A DNA stretch of 64,000 nucleotides from Halostagnicola kamekurae (lineage in GTDB: Archaea > Halobacteriota > Halobacteria > Halobacteriales > Natrialbaceae): the NCBI RefSeq assembly GCF_900116205.1, contig NZ_FOZS01000001.1, positions 744,001-808,000 on the forward strand. The letters are read 5' to 3'. This document shows, piece after piece, positions 47,391 to 56,340 of this stretch. A model generated the notes under the pieces. That model was not told the DNA's origin and did no database searches. It saw only the letters and a list, made by a program, of their open reading frames with translations. Numbering within the stretch: position 1 is the first letter of the stretch; every line of letters starts with the position of its first letter. A program made the position numbers and the translations under genes.

Positions 47391-48359
47391 CTACCGTCGC
47401 CGCTCCGAGAGCGCGCGTTTGGGCAGGATCTGGATCTCGGGATCGTACCGGACGCTCGCTTCGACGCCGAAGACGTCGGCCAGCAGCTGTTCGGTCACGA
47501 TCTCTTCGGGCGGCCCCCAGTCGTAGAGGACGCCGTCGTGGAGCGCGATCAGGTAGTCTGCAAAGCGCGCGGCCTGTGAGATGTCGTGTAAGACCACCGC
47601 GACGGTGACGTCCTTTTGCTCGTTGAGCTGGCGAACCGTCTCGAGGACGCGAAACTGGTGGTGGAGGTCGAGAAACGTGGTCGGCTCGTCGAGCAACAGG
47701 ATGTCGGTATCCTGGGCCAGCACCATCGCGATCCAGGCGAGCTGTTTCTGTCCGCCGCTGAGCTGGCCCAGTTCGGTGTCTCGAAGGTGGTCGACGCCGG
47801 CGAGATCGATCGCCCGGTCGACCGCCTCGCGGTCTTCCGCGGAGATGCCCTCGAAGAACCCGCGGTGTGGGTACCGGCCGTAGTAGGCCAGATCTTCGAC
47901 GGTGATGCTTCCGACCGGATCGTTCTCCTGGGAGAGCAGTCCCAGCTTGCGCGCGAGTTCTTTCTGCCCGAACGACTGGAGCTCGTCGCCGCGGAGTCTG
48001 ACGACGCCTTCCTCGGGCTCGAGGTGGCTCGAGAGCGCCTTCAACAGCGTGCTCTTGCCGCTTCCGTTGGGGCCGACGAGCGCGGTGACCTCCCCTTCGG
48101 GGATGTCGAGGCGCTCGCAGTCGACGATCGTCTCGTCGGCCGTCGGGTAGCTCAACTCGAGTCGGTCGCCGACGAGGGCGCTGTCGACGACGACGCCGTC
48201 CTCGTCGATCGCCTGCTCGCGCGTGGGTTCGTACTCCTCGGACGACACGTCCGGCATCGAGTTCGAGTCTGTCGCGGTCGTCGGTCGGTCGTCGGCCGCC
48301 TGTGCGTCTGTCGACTCGGAGGTCGCGGTCCGTCCGTCGTTTGCGTTGTCTCGGTTCAT
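47391..48359 (-). CDS. ABC transporter ATP-binding protein, iron-siderophore/cobalamin type
   Basis: The 322-residue ATPase powers the permease encoded just upstream. Walker A is GPNGSGKSTLL, the signature is LSGGQKQLAWIAM, Walker B is DILLLDEPTTFLD, with the H-loop in VVLHDISQAARFA. The subfamily match is FecE/FhuC/BtuD. An acidic N-terminal extension of about 65 residues precedes the domain. The ATG at 48359 overlaps the permease stop codon by one base (TAATG), so the genes are translationally coupled. The substrate-binding protein is not in the window. Confidence 0.92.
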   Translation of the reverse strand: MNRDNANDGRTATSESTDAQAADDRPTTATDSNSMPDVSSEEYEPTREQAIDEDGVVVDSALVGDRLELSYPTADETIVDCERLDIPEGEVTALVGPNGSGKSTLLKALSSHLEPEEGVVRLRGDELQSFGQKELARKLGLLSQENDPVGSITVEDLAYYGRYPHRGFFEGISAEDREAVDRAIDLAGVDHLRDTELGQLSGGQKQLAWIAMVLAQDTDILLLDEPTTFLDLHHQFRVLETVRQLNEQKDVTVAVVLHDISQAARFADYLIALHDGVLYDWGPPEEIVTEQLLADVFGVEASVRYDPEIQILPKRALSERRR

Positions 48360-49468
48360 TAGAGCTCACCCATCGAACGCTGTTTTCGCATCAGATAGAG
48401 GAAGTACGGCCCGCCGATCAGGCCGGTGACGACGCCGACCGGCATCTGGGTCCCACCGAGCGCGAGGCGTGCACCGACATCGGCGGTGACCATCAGCGCC
48501 GGGCCGGCGAACAGACAGCCGATCATCAGCTGTCGGTAGTCGCCGCCGATCGTGTTTCGGACGATGTGGGGGACGACGAGCCCGAAGAAACTGACGATTC
48601 CCGCGACGGAGATGGCGACGCTGGCCGCCAAGATCGCGACGGCCGACAGCAAAAACCGGACTAACTCGATGCGCATGCCGAGCGAGCGAGCCGTCTGCTC
48701 GCCGAGCAACAGGAGGTTGAGCTGTCTCGAGCCGGCGAGCGCGATCGCGATCGCTAACACGGCCGGAAGGATCGCGATTCTGACCTCCGGCCAGCCGGTT
48801 CCGGTGAGCGAGCCGGTGAGCCACGAGATCGCGGTCTGGACGATGCCGAGATCGTCGGCGAAGAAGAACAATCCCTGCTGGAGGGACTGAAAGACCATGT
48901 TGACGATGACGCCGGCGAGGACGAGCCGAACCGGGCTCGTTCCGTTCTTCCACGCGATCACGTAGACGATCAGGAACGCGACCGTTCCGCCGATAGCCGC
49001 GATGAACGGGAGAAACGGCGCCAGCCCGCTGAAGACGACGAGCGTCGCGAGGACGGCGAATCCGGCGCCGGCACTGACCCCGAGAATGAACGGACTCGCG
49101 AGTTCGTTGCGCGTGACCGCCTGAAAGATCGCACCCGAGACCGCGAGCGTCGCGCCGGCGATGATCGCGACGAACACGCGCGGGAGGCGGATGCTCCAGA
49201 CGATGAGTTCGCCCGCTTCCATCTCGGGAAGTTCGGTCCCGAACAGAAAGCCGGTCCAGGCGTCGAGGTTGAACAGGATCGTCGGTTCGGTCACCGCTCG
49301 AGCGACCTCGAGCGTCGTCATCGAGTACGTTCCGAAGTTGACCTGAGCGAACCCGGCGACGATGGTGATCAGCGTGCTCGTCAGACAAAAGAGGACGAGC
49401 GGCCTGGTCACCCACCCGTCACGGTCGCGGACGATCGGCCCCGTTTCAGCCGAATTCGATCCTGCCAT
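48359..49468 (-). CDS. FecCD-type ABC transporter permease, iron-siderophore/cobalamin type
   Basis: The 369-residue permease has nine to ten membrane spans. LPRVFVAIIAGATLAVSGAI (about residue 90) is the conserved FecCD entry, and GIVSFFGLVVPHIVR and GVVTGLIGGPYFLYLM are the C-terminal coupling segments. The ATG at 49468 (MAGSNSAETG) is placed 7 bp after a palindromic operator (49475-49490), whereas the longer ORF to 49558 would run through it. It heads a two-gene operon. Substrate is probably Fe3+-siderophore or cobalamin; operator type favours iron. Confidence 0.92.
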   Translation of the reverse strand: MAGSNSAETGPIVRDRDGWVTRPLVLFCLTSTLITIVAGFAQVNFGTYSMTTLEVARAVTEPTILFNLDAWTGFLFGTELPEMEAGELIVWSIRLPRVFVAIIAGATLAVSGAIFQAVTRNELASPFILGVSAGAGFAVLATLVVFSGLAPFLPFIAAIGGTVAFLIVYVIAWKNGTSPVRLVLAGVIVNMVFQSLQQGLFFFADDLGIVQTAISWLTGSLTGTGWPEVRIAILPAVLAIAIALAGSRQLNLLLLGEQTARSLGMRIELVRFLLSAVAILAASVAISVAGIVSFFGLVVPHIVRNTIGGDYRQLMIGCLFAGPALMVTADVGARLALGGTQMPVGVVTGLIGGPYFLYLMRKQRSMGEL

Positions 49469-49474
49469 TTCATC

Positions 49475-49500
49475 TTTAGGGATGCCTAAAACATCCTTAA
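49475..49500. promoter_or_regulatory. DtxR/Idr-like operator at the start of the iron ABC operon
   Basis: TTTAGGGATGCCTAAA (49475-49490) is a perfect inverted repeat with 6-bp arms (TTTAGG/CCTAAA) and a 4-bp centre. A further half-site CCTTAA follows at 49495-49500. The arm TTAGG..CCTAA is the core of DtxR/IdeR-type sites, and haloarchaeal Idr regulators belong to that family. It lies just upstream of the permease ATG, where binding would block a leaderless start. Confidence 0.7.
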
Positions 49501-49618
49501 CAGTTGCGATTCGGACCGAAATCGGCAAGCCAGTATCACGGTATCCGGTGGCATACATCGCGTGGAACGACGACTCACTGTGGCTGCGAATTTTGTCGAT
49601 GGCGGTGGACGAACGCGC

Positions 49619-50236
49619 ATGGTTCAGGTTCGTATGCTCGAGGGCGACCGAACGGATCGCCTCGAGGCGCTGAGCGACGGCGTGTTCGCGATCGTTCTCA
49701 CGCTGTTGGTGCTGCAGTTTCGCGTTCCGAACATCCCGGCGGACCGCGTCGGGGCCGAGTTACCGGGTGCACTCGAAGCCCAGCAGACGGTGTTTTTCAG
49801 CTATCTGCTCTCGTTTTTCGTCGTCGGCATCTACTGGATCATCCACCACAACCTGTTTCAGGAGATCGTGCGTCACGATCGGCTGTTGCTGTACGCGAAC
49901 CTGCTATTCTTGCTTGCGATCTCGTTTCTGCCGTTTCCGACCGAACTCCTCGGCGTCTACAGCACTCGGCTCACCTGGACGCTGTACGCGCTCAACCTCG
50001 CCATGGTCGGATTCGCCCTGACGGCGCTGTGGTGGTACGCCGACCGACGCGGGTTCACCAGCGACGCTATCGACGAGCGAACCGCATTTCTGGTCACCGT
50101 TCGCGGTCTCATCACGCCCGCCGTGTTCGTGTGTTCGATCGGCGTCGCCGCGGTGAACCTCTCGGTCGCGTTTTACACGCCGTTTCTGATCGTCCCGTTA
50201 CAGATCCTCTGGGTCAGACGCTATCAAAAACGCTGA
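49619..50236 (+). CDS. TMEM175-like (DUF1211) membrane protein
   Basis: The 205-residue protein starts MVQVRMLEGDRTDRLEALSDG; RLEALSDGVFAIVLTLLV matches the RxxxFSD-like first helix of the TMEM175/DUF1211 potassium channel family, here with Leu in place of Phe. Five more spans follow, including FFVVGIYWIIHHNLF (the conserved HHNLF-like segment) and LLYANLLFLLAISFLPFPT. Bacterial and archaeal homologues form tetrameric K+-selective channels. The ATG at 49619 is used, with 49634 as an alternative. Confidence 0.83.
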   Translation: MVQVRMLEGDRTDRLEALSDGVFAIVLTLLVLQFRVPNIPADRVGAELPGALEAQQTVFFSYLLSFFVVGIYWIIHHNLFQEIVRHDRLLLYANLLFLLAISFLPFPTELLGVYSTRLTWTLYALNLAMVGFALTALWWYADRRGFTSDAIDERTAFLVTVRGLITPAVFVCSIGVAAVNLSVAFYTPFLIVPLQILWVRRYQKR

Positions 50237-50314
50237 ACGACCCGATCCTCGACGGTGCGACCGCGGTGGTCGACTCCGATCAGGATCGCTCACCGACAGT
50301 ACGCCCGCTGTCCG

Positions 50315-51412
50315 TCACTCCTGAACCGATTCGTTTCCGCCGTCTCCGCCACCGTCGATCCAGGTCGCCGTCGCTCGAACGCGATGCTCCTCGGGGTTCA
50401 CCGTGACCGACCGCTCGCTCGCGCTCGATGCGAGTCGTCCCCTGAGCGCGGCCGCGTAGCTGTCGTCGATCGTATCGTACTGATAGTCGATCGCCAGTTC
50501 CGCGCTCGTCGTCGCGTCGTTCTCGAACGTAAGCGAGCCCACGGCCCCTTTCGCGTCGACGAACTGGCTGAACGACTCGGCGATCGGATCGGTGTTCCCC
50601 CAGTGTTCGCGTGGGTCCGGCGGAAAACTCGTCGATTCGCCGTACCCTCCGAAGACGACATGCCCCTCGCCAGCGTGGCTCAGTAGCCACTCGAAGGCGT
50701 CAATCTCCTCGACCGCCCGGTCCCCGTCGTCGGTTACCGTCTCGAGTGCCGGCGTCTCCGACTCGATCCCGCGCTCGCCGCCGGCGGCGAGTATGACCTC
50801 CTCGCCGACCGCGAGCGCGGGCGTTCCGAGCGAGGGGTCGCTCTCGACCGGAACGAACACGTCGTATCCGCTCCGTTCGCCGCTCCGTTCGTACTCGCGG
50901 CGGACGGTGTCTCCCTCGACGGATTCGGTGACGAGGGCGGCGATCTCCTCGACGTCGATCGAACCGCGGACGAGCAGCGATTCGTTGACGGTCATGACTG
51001 CGTCGACCGTCGAGTCGAACGACGTCGAGTCTTCACGGTCGGGGTGATCGGCGTTGAGCCCCTCCAGAACCGGGTACGGTCGGAGTAGGTCGTCGAGGCC
51101 CGAGCCGGCGAGTTCGACCCTCAGTCGGTCGGTGAGCGCGAGCACCCCCTCGAGGGGATAGCCGTGCATCACCTCGGCGGCGGCGAGTTCGATGGTGTAC
51201 TCGCGTTCGCCCGCGCCGGCACCGCTTATCGACGTCAGTTCGTCCCAGTCGACGTAGCCGAACCCGACCCAGCCGTCCTCGTCGGTGACGATGTGATCTC
51301 TGTACGCGGGCGGCTGTTCCTCGGACGCCGACGCGAGGATCTCGAGACAGCCCGCCGTCCCAACCGTCGCCACCGCACCGGTGAGTTTCAACACGTCGCG
51401 ACGATCCACCAT
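50315..51412 (-). CDS. Tat-exported lipoprotein of unknown function
   Basis: The N-terminus MVDRRDVLKLTGAVATVGTA carries the twin-arginine motif (RRDVLK) and a hydrophobic stretch ending in the lipobox TAGC, with Cys22 as the lipidated residue. The remaining 340 residues are acidic and mixed alpha/beta (VGFGYVDWDELTSI, then EYTIELAAAEVMHG) and belong to no family I can name. It lies 104 bp downstream of the RND transporter on the same strand and is probably co-expressed. Lipoproteins of this kind often support a membrane export complex, but that is inference. Confidence 0.78.
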   Translation of the reverse strand: MVDRRDVLKLTGAVATVGTAGCLEILASASEEQPPAYRDHIVTDEDGWVGFGYVDWDELTSISGAGAGEREYTIELAAAEVMHGYPLEGVLALTDRLRVELAGSGLDDLLRPYPVLEGLNADHPDREDSTSFDSTVDAVMTVNESLLVRGSIDVEEIAALVTESVEGDTVRREYERSGERSGYDVFVPVESDPSLGTPALAVGEEVILAAGGERGIESETPALETVTDDGDRAVEEIDAFEWLLSHAGEGHVVFGGYGESTSFPPDPREHWGNTDPIAESFSQFVDAKGAVGSLTFENDATTSAELAIDYQYDTIDDSYAAALRGRLASSASERSVTVNPEEHRVRATATWIDGGGDGGNESVQE

Positions 51413-51516
51413 GTGATGTTCGATCTCGTTTTTCCAGTCGCAAAGCACTTCCTTTTCGTTCGAACGTGCTGCCCGACGATCGGGTGAGGGGACGGGATAC
51501 GCATCGGCCCAGAACC

Positions 51517-54159
51517 TCAGCCCAGCGAAGGGATGCTCATCGTTCCGTTCTCGAGGCGATCCCAGACGACGATCACGGAGGGGAGCACGAGCAGGGACGT
51601 AAAGCAGGCGTAGAACACGCCCAGCGCGAGCAGCAGGCCGAACTCCATGATCAGCGGGATCAAGGCGAGGTAGAGCACGCCGAGCCCGCAGACGGTCGTG
51701 AGCATGCTTCCGGTGAGCGCACCGCCGGTCCCGCGGACGGTGGTGAGCAACGCCTCGTGGGCGCCGTTTCCGTCCTCGAACTCGTCGACGAACCGGTGCA
51801 TGAAGTGTACCGTGTAGTCCACTCCCAGCCCGATCGAGACCGAGAGGATCGGCGCGTTGATCGGGCTCAATGGAATGTCGAACAGTCGCATCGACCCGGC
51901 GAGCAACGCGACCGTGATCAACACCGGCACGAGGTTGAGCACCCCGTAGATCGCCCGCCCCTCGAGCCACCAGTAGGCGAGCACGAGGAAGATCGTGGTC
52001 AGGAGGAACGCGACAACGAGGCTGTTGATCGACGACTGAGTCGTGTCCTCGATGACGGACTCGAAGATGACCAGCTGCCCCGTCGCCGTCGCGTCCATCT
52101 CCATGTCGCTTGCGGTCTGCTGGGCGGCGTCGACGGCTTCCGCCTGATCTGCGTCGACGTCGATCCTGATGTTGATCTGGCTCGAGCCGCGGTCGCTCGT
52201 GAGATACTGGCTCGCCTCGCCGCCTGCGTCGGAGGCGAACAGTTCGTCGTAGACGGCGTCGACGTTCCGGTCGGGGATGCCGTCTCCGTTCGAGTCGTAC
52301 CGGGTGACGACCGCGTCGAACTCGGGATCCTGCGCGGCCTGGGTCTCGATGACCGAGACGATGCTGTCCGCGTCAGCCGTCCGTCCGTCGCGCTGGAACT
52401 CGTCGGGCGGGTTCTCTAGCGCGCGGTCGATATCCCTGAGTGCGGTATCGGATCGTAAATCCCCGTCCTCGATGTAGATCGTCACCGAACTCTGCATGCC
52501 TCGATCGAAGTCCTCCTCCATGTAATCGAGGACCGTCATGAAGGTGTAATCGGCGGGTGCGAGCGGGCCGGGTAGTTTCTCGTACTGATCGAGCCGATCC
52601 TGTTCGGGGAAAAAGGCCTCCTGATCGAACTCGGTGTCGACGCCGGTCCCATAGGCGGCCACGCCGCCACCGACGACGAGCATGGCGATCAGAAAGACCA
52701 CGGGCGCGACTCGAGCGATCCGGACGCCGACGGGGAGTATCTTGCCCAACACGGACCCCTCGCTGCCCATCGGCGTAGTTCCGAACTGCGGGAAGCGGGT
52801 CCCCTCTCTCAGCCGGTCGAAGGCGACCTTGCAAGCGGGGAGGAAGACGCCGAAGATGAGGAACGTAAAGAGCATCCCGGCGGAGGCGACGATGGCGAAA
52901 TCGCGCATCCCGCTCATGGAACTGACGAGGTTCGACGCGAAACCGAAGACGGTCGTCAGCGTCACGATGAGAAACGCCGCCGTCAACTGCTTCGTCGTCA
53001 GCGTCATCGACTCGCCGATCGGTACGCCCTCGGCACGTTCCTCGCGGTAGCGATTGATGATGTGTATCCCGAAGTCGATCCCGACCGCTAACAGTAAGGG
53101 AAAGACCACCAGCAGCGACTGGGAGAACGCGATCCCAGAGAAGCCCATGAACCCGAACGTCCAGATCATCGCCATCAGCAGTGAGACGAGTCCGAGCCCG
53201 AGATCGATCGGGTCCCGGTAGGCCACCAGCAGGAAGAACAGGATGAGCACGATCGCGGCCGGGAAGACGACGATCGCGGTATCGTTCAACAGCTGGACGG
53301 TCTCTTCCTCGATGATCGCGTTCCCGAAGACGATCACGTTCTCGCCGCTCTCGAAGCCGTCGATTTCGTCGGCGACGGCTTCTGTCTCTTGTTGTAACTC
53401 CGCGGTGTCGTCCGTGTCGACCATCGACGGGGTGTCGTAGGTGATCGCGACCTGCGCGACGTCAGCCTCGGCCGACTCCGGGGTGAAGTCCGTGCTCACC
53501 GGAAGCCCGGCCGCCTCGTCGGCGTCCGCGATCGCCCGCTCGAGTTGGCTGGCCGAGGCGCGGTCGACCGCTCGATACTGCTGCTCGGCGGTCGTCGCCT
53601 CGGGATCGAGCTGTCGGGCGATCAGCGAGGCGGGACTGGTCGAGGACTCGACGCGGAGTTCCTCTCGGGTCCCGATTTTCTCCTGAAACTCGAGCATCCG
53701 CAGGAGGTTCGGTCGCGAGAGGACGTTTCGCTCGTCTTCGATGAACAACTGAGCGGTCGTCCCACCCCCCTGATGGCCCGATTCGCGGAACTCGTCTTGA
53801 ATGTCCTCGTAGGCTTCCGACTCCGCGGTGTCGTCTGCGAACTGGTCGGTGCCGGCTTCGGACCCGCCGCCGCCCATGCCCGCACCGGCCAGGAAGACGC
53901 CGGTCAGCAGGAGAAAGACGACGACGACCGTCCACGGACGCTTCGAGATGAGGGGATTGATTCGTCTGGTGAACGGATCCAGTTCGTCGTCGTCCGAACC
54001 GCCGCTCCCGAGTCGGTCGGTTAGCGAGCCAACGAGTCCGCTCGCGCGGCTCGCGGCGTCGTCCCCCTCGCCGGAGCGGCCGCCATCGCTGGCGAGCGCG
54101 TCCGTTCGGTCGCCGGAGTCGTCGCTGGCGCGGTCGTCGGGGCGATCGGACTCACTCAT
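51517..54159 (-). CDS. RND/MMPL-family transporter
   Basis: The 880-residue protein has the duplicated RND topology. After an acidic N-terminus (about 65 residues) comes span 1 (WTVVVVFLLLTGVFLAGAG), a large extracytoplasmic loop (about 100-260), a bundle of spans (about 275-425, with LLLAVGIDFGIHIINRYREE as the GxDxxxH-like motif), and a mirrored second half. The second half has a loop at about 480-690 and LSVSIGLGVDYTVHFMHRF. The GIDF/GVDYT motifs are proton-relay positions. Start ATG at 54159 is 5 bp after the stop of the upstream gene. It may export lipids, pigments or drugs. Confidence 0.9.
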   Translation of the reverse strand: MSESDRPDDRASDDSGDRTDALASDGGRSGEGDDAASRASGLVGSLTDRLGSGGSDDDELDPFTRRINPLISKRPWTVVVVFLLLTGVFLAGAGMGGGGSEAGTDQFADDTAESEAYEDIQDEFRESGHQGGGTTAQLFIEDERNVLSRPNLLRMLEFQEKIGTREELRVESSTSPASLIARQLDPEATTAEQQYRAVDRASASQLERAIADADEAAGLPVSTDFTPESAEADVAQVAITYDTPSMVDTDDTAELQQETEAVADEIDGFESGENVIVFGNAIIEEETVQLLNDTAIVVFPAAIVLILFFLLVAYRDPIDLGLGLVSLLMAMIWTFGFMGFSGIAFSQSLLVVFPLLLAVGIDFGIHIINRYREERAEGVPIGESMTLTTKQLTAAFLIVTLTTVFGFASNLVSSMSGMRDFAIVASAGMLFTFLIFGVFLPACKVAFDRLREGTRFPQFGTTPMGSEGSVLGKILPVGVRIARVAPVVFLIAMLVVGGGVAAYGTGVDTEFDQEAFFPEQDRLDQYEKLPGPLAPADYTFMTVLDYMEEDFDRGMQSSVTIYIEDGDLRSDTALRDIDRALENPPDEFQRDGRTADADSIVSVIETQAAQDPEFDAVVTRYDSNGDGIPDRNVDAVYDELFASDAGGEASQYLTSDRGSSQINIRIDVDADQAEAVDAAQQTASDMEMDATATGQLVIFESVIEDTTQSSINSLVVAFLLTTIFLVLAYWWLEGRAIYGVLNLVPVLITVALLAGSMRLFDIPLSPINAPILSVSIGLGVDYTVHFMHRFVDEFEDGNGAHEALLTTVRGTGGALTGSMLTTVCGLGVLYLALIPLIMEFGLLLALGVFYACFTSLLVLPSVIVVWDRLENGTMSIPSLG

Positions 54160-54163
54160 CGAG

Positions 54164-56050
54164 TTACCCTCGTCGCCACCAGATCGTGATTCCGACGCCC
54201 GCGACGGCGAGCGCGCCCAGCACGCCGACGAGCGTTCCCGTGATTCCGCCGCCATCGTCCTCGCTCTCGGTGACCTCGATCGGATGCTGGTAGGTGTCGG
54301 AGACGATGGTCTCGCCGCCTTCGGTGTCGTACTGGAAGTCCAGTTCGACCGGCTGGGTCTTCGCTGACGCGGCGCTCGTCGCCGAGACGTCGAAGGTGAT
54401 CTCCGTGGACTCGCCGGGCGCGAGTTCGTCGACGAACGCCTCGTCGTCGTCGGTATTCAGCTCGCCGCTGGTGTACAGCATCGCGTTGATGTTCGAGAGC
54501 GTCTCCGAGCGCTCGTTGGTGATCTCGAGGGCGACCTCGTTGCTCCCGCCCTGTTCGACCGAAGCGTTCTCGCCGCTGATCGCGAACTCGTCCTGGCTAT
54601 CGTCGACGACCACGCGCTCGGAGAACGGGCCGTCCTCGAGCGGCGTATTGTCGCCGCCCATGTATTCGACGGTGAATCGAAGCTGGCGAGCGCCGCCGTC
54701 GGCTTCGCCGCTGACGTCGGTCGGATAGCTGAAGTCGGCGCTCTCACCGGGCGCGATCTCGGGAAGTGCGTAGCGAGTGTCCTCGACGAACACCGTTTCG
54801 CTCATCGGCTCGATGACCAGCACGGCGCCGTCGACCGTCTGTGGCCCGTCGTTGTGGACCTGTCCGCTGATGTCGCCCTCGTAGCCGACCGTGAGATCGC
54901 TCTCAAGATTCTCGATGGAGAACTCCTGTTCGTCCGCGGGGGCGAGACTCGCGGTTACGGGCTCGGCATCCCGCTGGACGCCGTACTCGTCGCGGTATTT
55001 GATATTCTCGAAGGAGAGCGGTTTCGCACCGCCGCTAGCCGCCTCGTTGACCTGGACGTTGACGACCGCAGTGGCCGTCTCGCCGGGTTCGATATCACCG
55101 AGAACCTCTCGTGCATCTCCACCGTTGACGATGACGCCGCCACCACCGGAGATGGTCGCTCGAGTGTCGTTCGCGGCCTGCGTTCCCGTGTTCTCGATCT
55201 CGATCGCCGCATCGCCGCTGGCACCGGGTTCGACGTCGGTATCGACGTCCACGACCTCGAAGCGGGGTTCGTCGGGGACCTCGACGGTGACGTCGACGGA
55301 TTCGGTTTCGCGCTCGCGGTCGACGCTGCCGTCGGTTCCGATCGTCTCGGCGTACGTGTAGCTGATGTCGAGGGTCACCTCGTACTCGCCGGGTTCGATG
55401 TCGTCGGGGACGGCCACCGGGAACACCGCTTCGCCAAAGCTGCCGTCCTGAACGGTTCCGATCGAGCGCTCGTCGATCTGGGCCTCGAACGGCCCGTCGT
55501 CGTCCATCTCGACGCTGACGCTTTGGGCTTTGGTGACACCCTGTCCCGAACCAGAGATGATCTCCCCATCGTTTGTAATCTTGAATTGGAGTTCTTCTAT
55601 CGTTCCCGTCCCGACCTCGTTATCCGGGAGGGTCGCGGACAGATCCGGCTCACCCCGATCAGGAGGAACGTATCCTCCACCGCTGCTACCCCGTGTTGGC
55701 ACTTCTGCGCTCGTTTCATCTTGTATCAGGTATTTCTTAAACACCGGATCCGAAAGATCGTCTCTGAAACTGTCGTCGCTTTCGTTGGCAATGTAATTGC
55801 CGTTGCTATCGTTGGCGGTGTAATTTTGAAGTTCTAGAGCGGACTCCAGGTTCTTCTTGTTTACGTCATATACGCCGTACTCAATATTTCCATTATTATT
55901 CTCTTCATTGATAATATCCACAGCTGTTTCCATGGATAGCGAATCTCCCTCTTTCACGTCGCCAAGGGCCCCCATCGGAGTGAGGCAGAGCCCCACCCCG
56001 ACGAGAACGACCAGTAGTACCGAAACGACCGAGTGGCGCGTCCTCGTCAT
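54164..56050 (-). CDS. COG1361-type Ig-fold surface protein with C-terminal membrane anchor
   Basis: The 628-residue protein starts with a signal peptide (MTRTRHSVVSVLLVVLVGVG). It contains four or more CARDB/NEW3-like Ig modules, recognised by repeats such as VEPGASGDAAIEIENTGTQ, LTVGYEGDISGQVHNDGP and VEQGGSNEVALEITNE. A C-terminal span (GVLGALAVAGVGITIWW) ends RRG. Such COG1361 proteins are commonly encoded with RND exporters. Here it is first in the operon. Residues about 40-125 use AT-richer codons (Asn, Ile, Lys, Tyr) than the rest, which hints at a recombined N-terminal part. Confidence 0.85.
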   Translation of the reverse strand: MTRTRHSVVSVLLVVLVGVGLCLTPMGALGDVKEGDSLSMETAVDIINEENNNGNIEYGVYDVNKKNLESALELQNYTANDSNGNYIANESDDSFRDDLSDPVFKKYLIQDETSAEVPTRGSSGGGYVPPDRGEPDLSATLPDNEVGTGTIEELQFKITNDGEIISGSGQGVTKAQSVSVEMDDDGPFEAQIDERSIGTVQDGSFGEAVFPVAVPDDIEPGEYEVTLDISYTYAETIGTDGSVDRERETESVDVTVEVPDEPRFEVVDVDTDVEPGASGDAAIEIENTGTQAANDTRATISGGGGVIVNGGDAREVLGDIEPGETATAVVNVQVNEAASGGAKPLSFENIKYRDEYGVQRDAEPVTASLAPADEQEFSIENLESDLTVGYEGDISGQVHNDGPQTVDGAVLVIEPMSETVFVEDTRYALPEIAPGESADFSYPTDVSGEADGGARQLRFTVEYMGGDNTPLEDGPFSERVVVDDSQDEFAISGENASVEQGGSNEVALEITNERSETLSNINAMLYTSGELNTDDDEAFVDELAPGESTEITFDVSATSAASAKTQPVELDFQYDTEGGETIVSDTYQHPIEVTESEDDGGGITGTLVGVLGALAVAGVGITIWWRRG

Positions 56051-56340
56051 ACTCTCACTACCTTCGTTCCCGAGCAATCACTTCGCGCCGTGTTTCTCTC
56101 CGAGAAACCCCCCAATCGAACTATATTCTCTCGGTGAATGTCTGTCATTACAGAATACTCACAACAGCGTGGTTATAGGCCTTGTGATTGAACGTTCAAT
56201 CAACTCCTTTTTGGACTCCTATCTCGTCTACGGTGATATGGATTACAGGGAACAGCCACGAACCGCCGCTCGAGGGGGTCAACCTCTTCAGATGGTGGGT
56301 CGAGGCTTCCACGCAGATCCCCTCCATCGGGGGGATCTCG
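56051..56340. promoter_or_regulatory. Divergent promoter region between export operon and TetR gene
   Basis: This AT-richer 290-bp region separates the divergent starts at 56050 and 56341. It contains GGTTATAGG (about 56171-56179), a good TATA element, and an 18-bp palindrome at 56185-56202, annotated separately. Confidence 0.6.
56185..56202. promoter_or_regulatory. 18-bp perfect palindrome, likely TetR operator
   Basis: TGATTGAACGTTCAATCA is its own reverse complement over all 18 bases. It sits between a TetR-type regulator and the RND operon, about 6 bp beyond the TATA element, which is the usual geometry for autoregulated repression of both directions. TGAACGTTCA-type half-sites are typical for TetR dimers. 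Confidence 0.75.
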
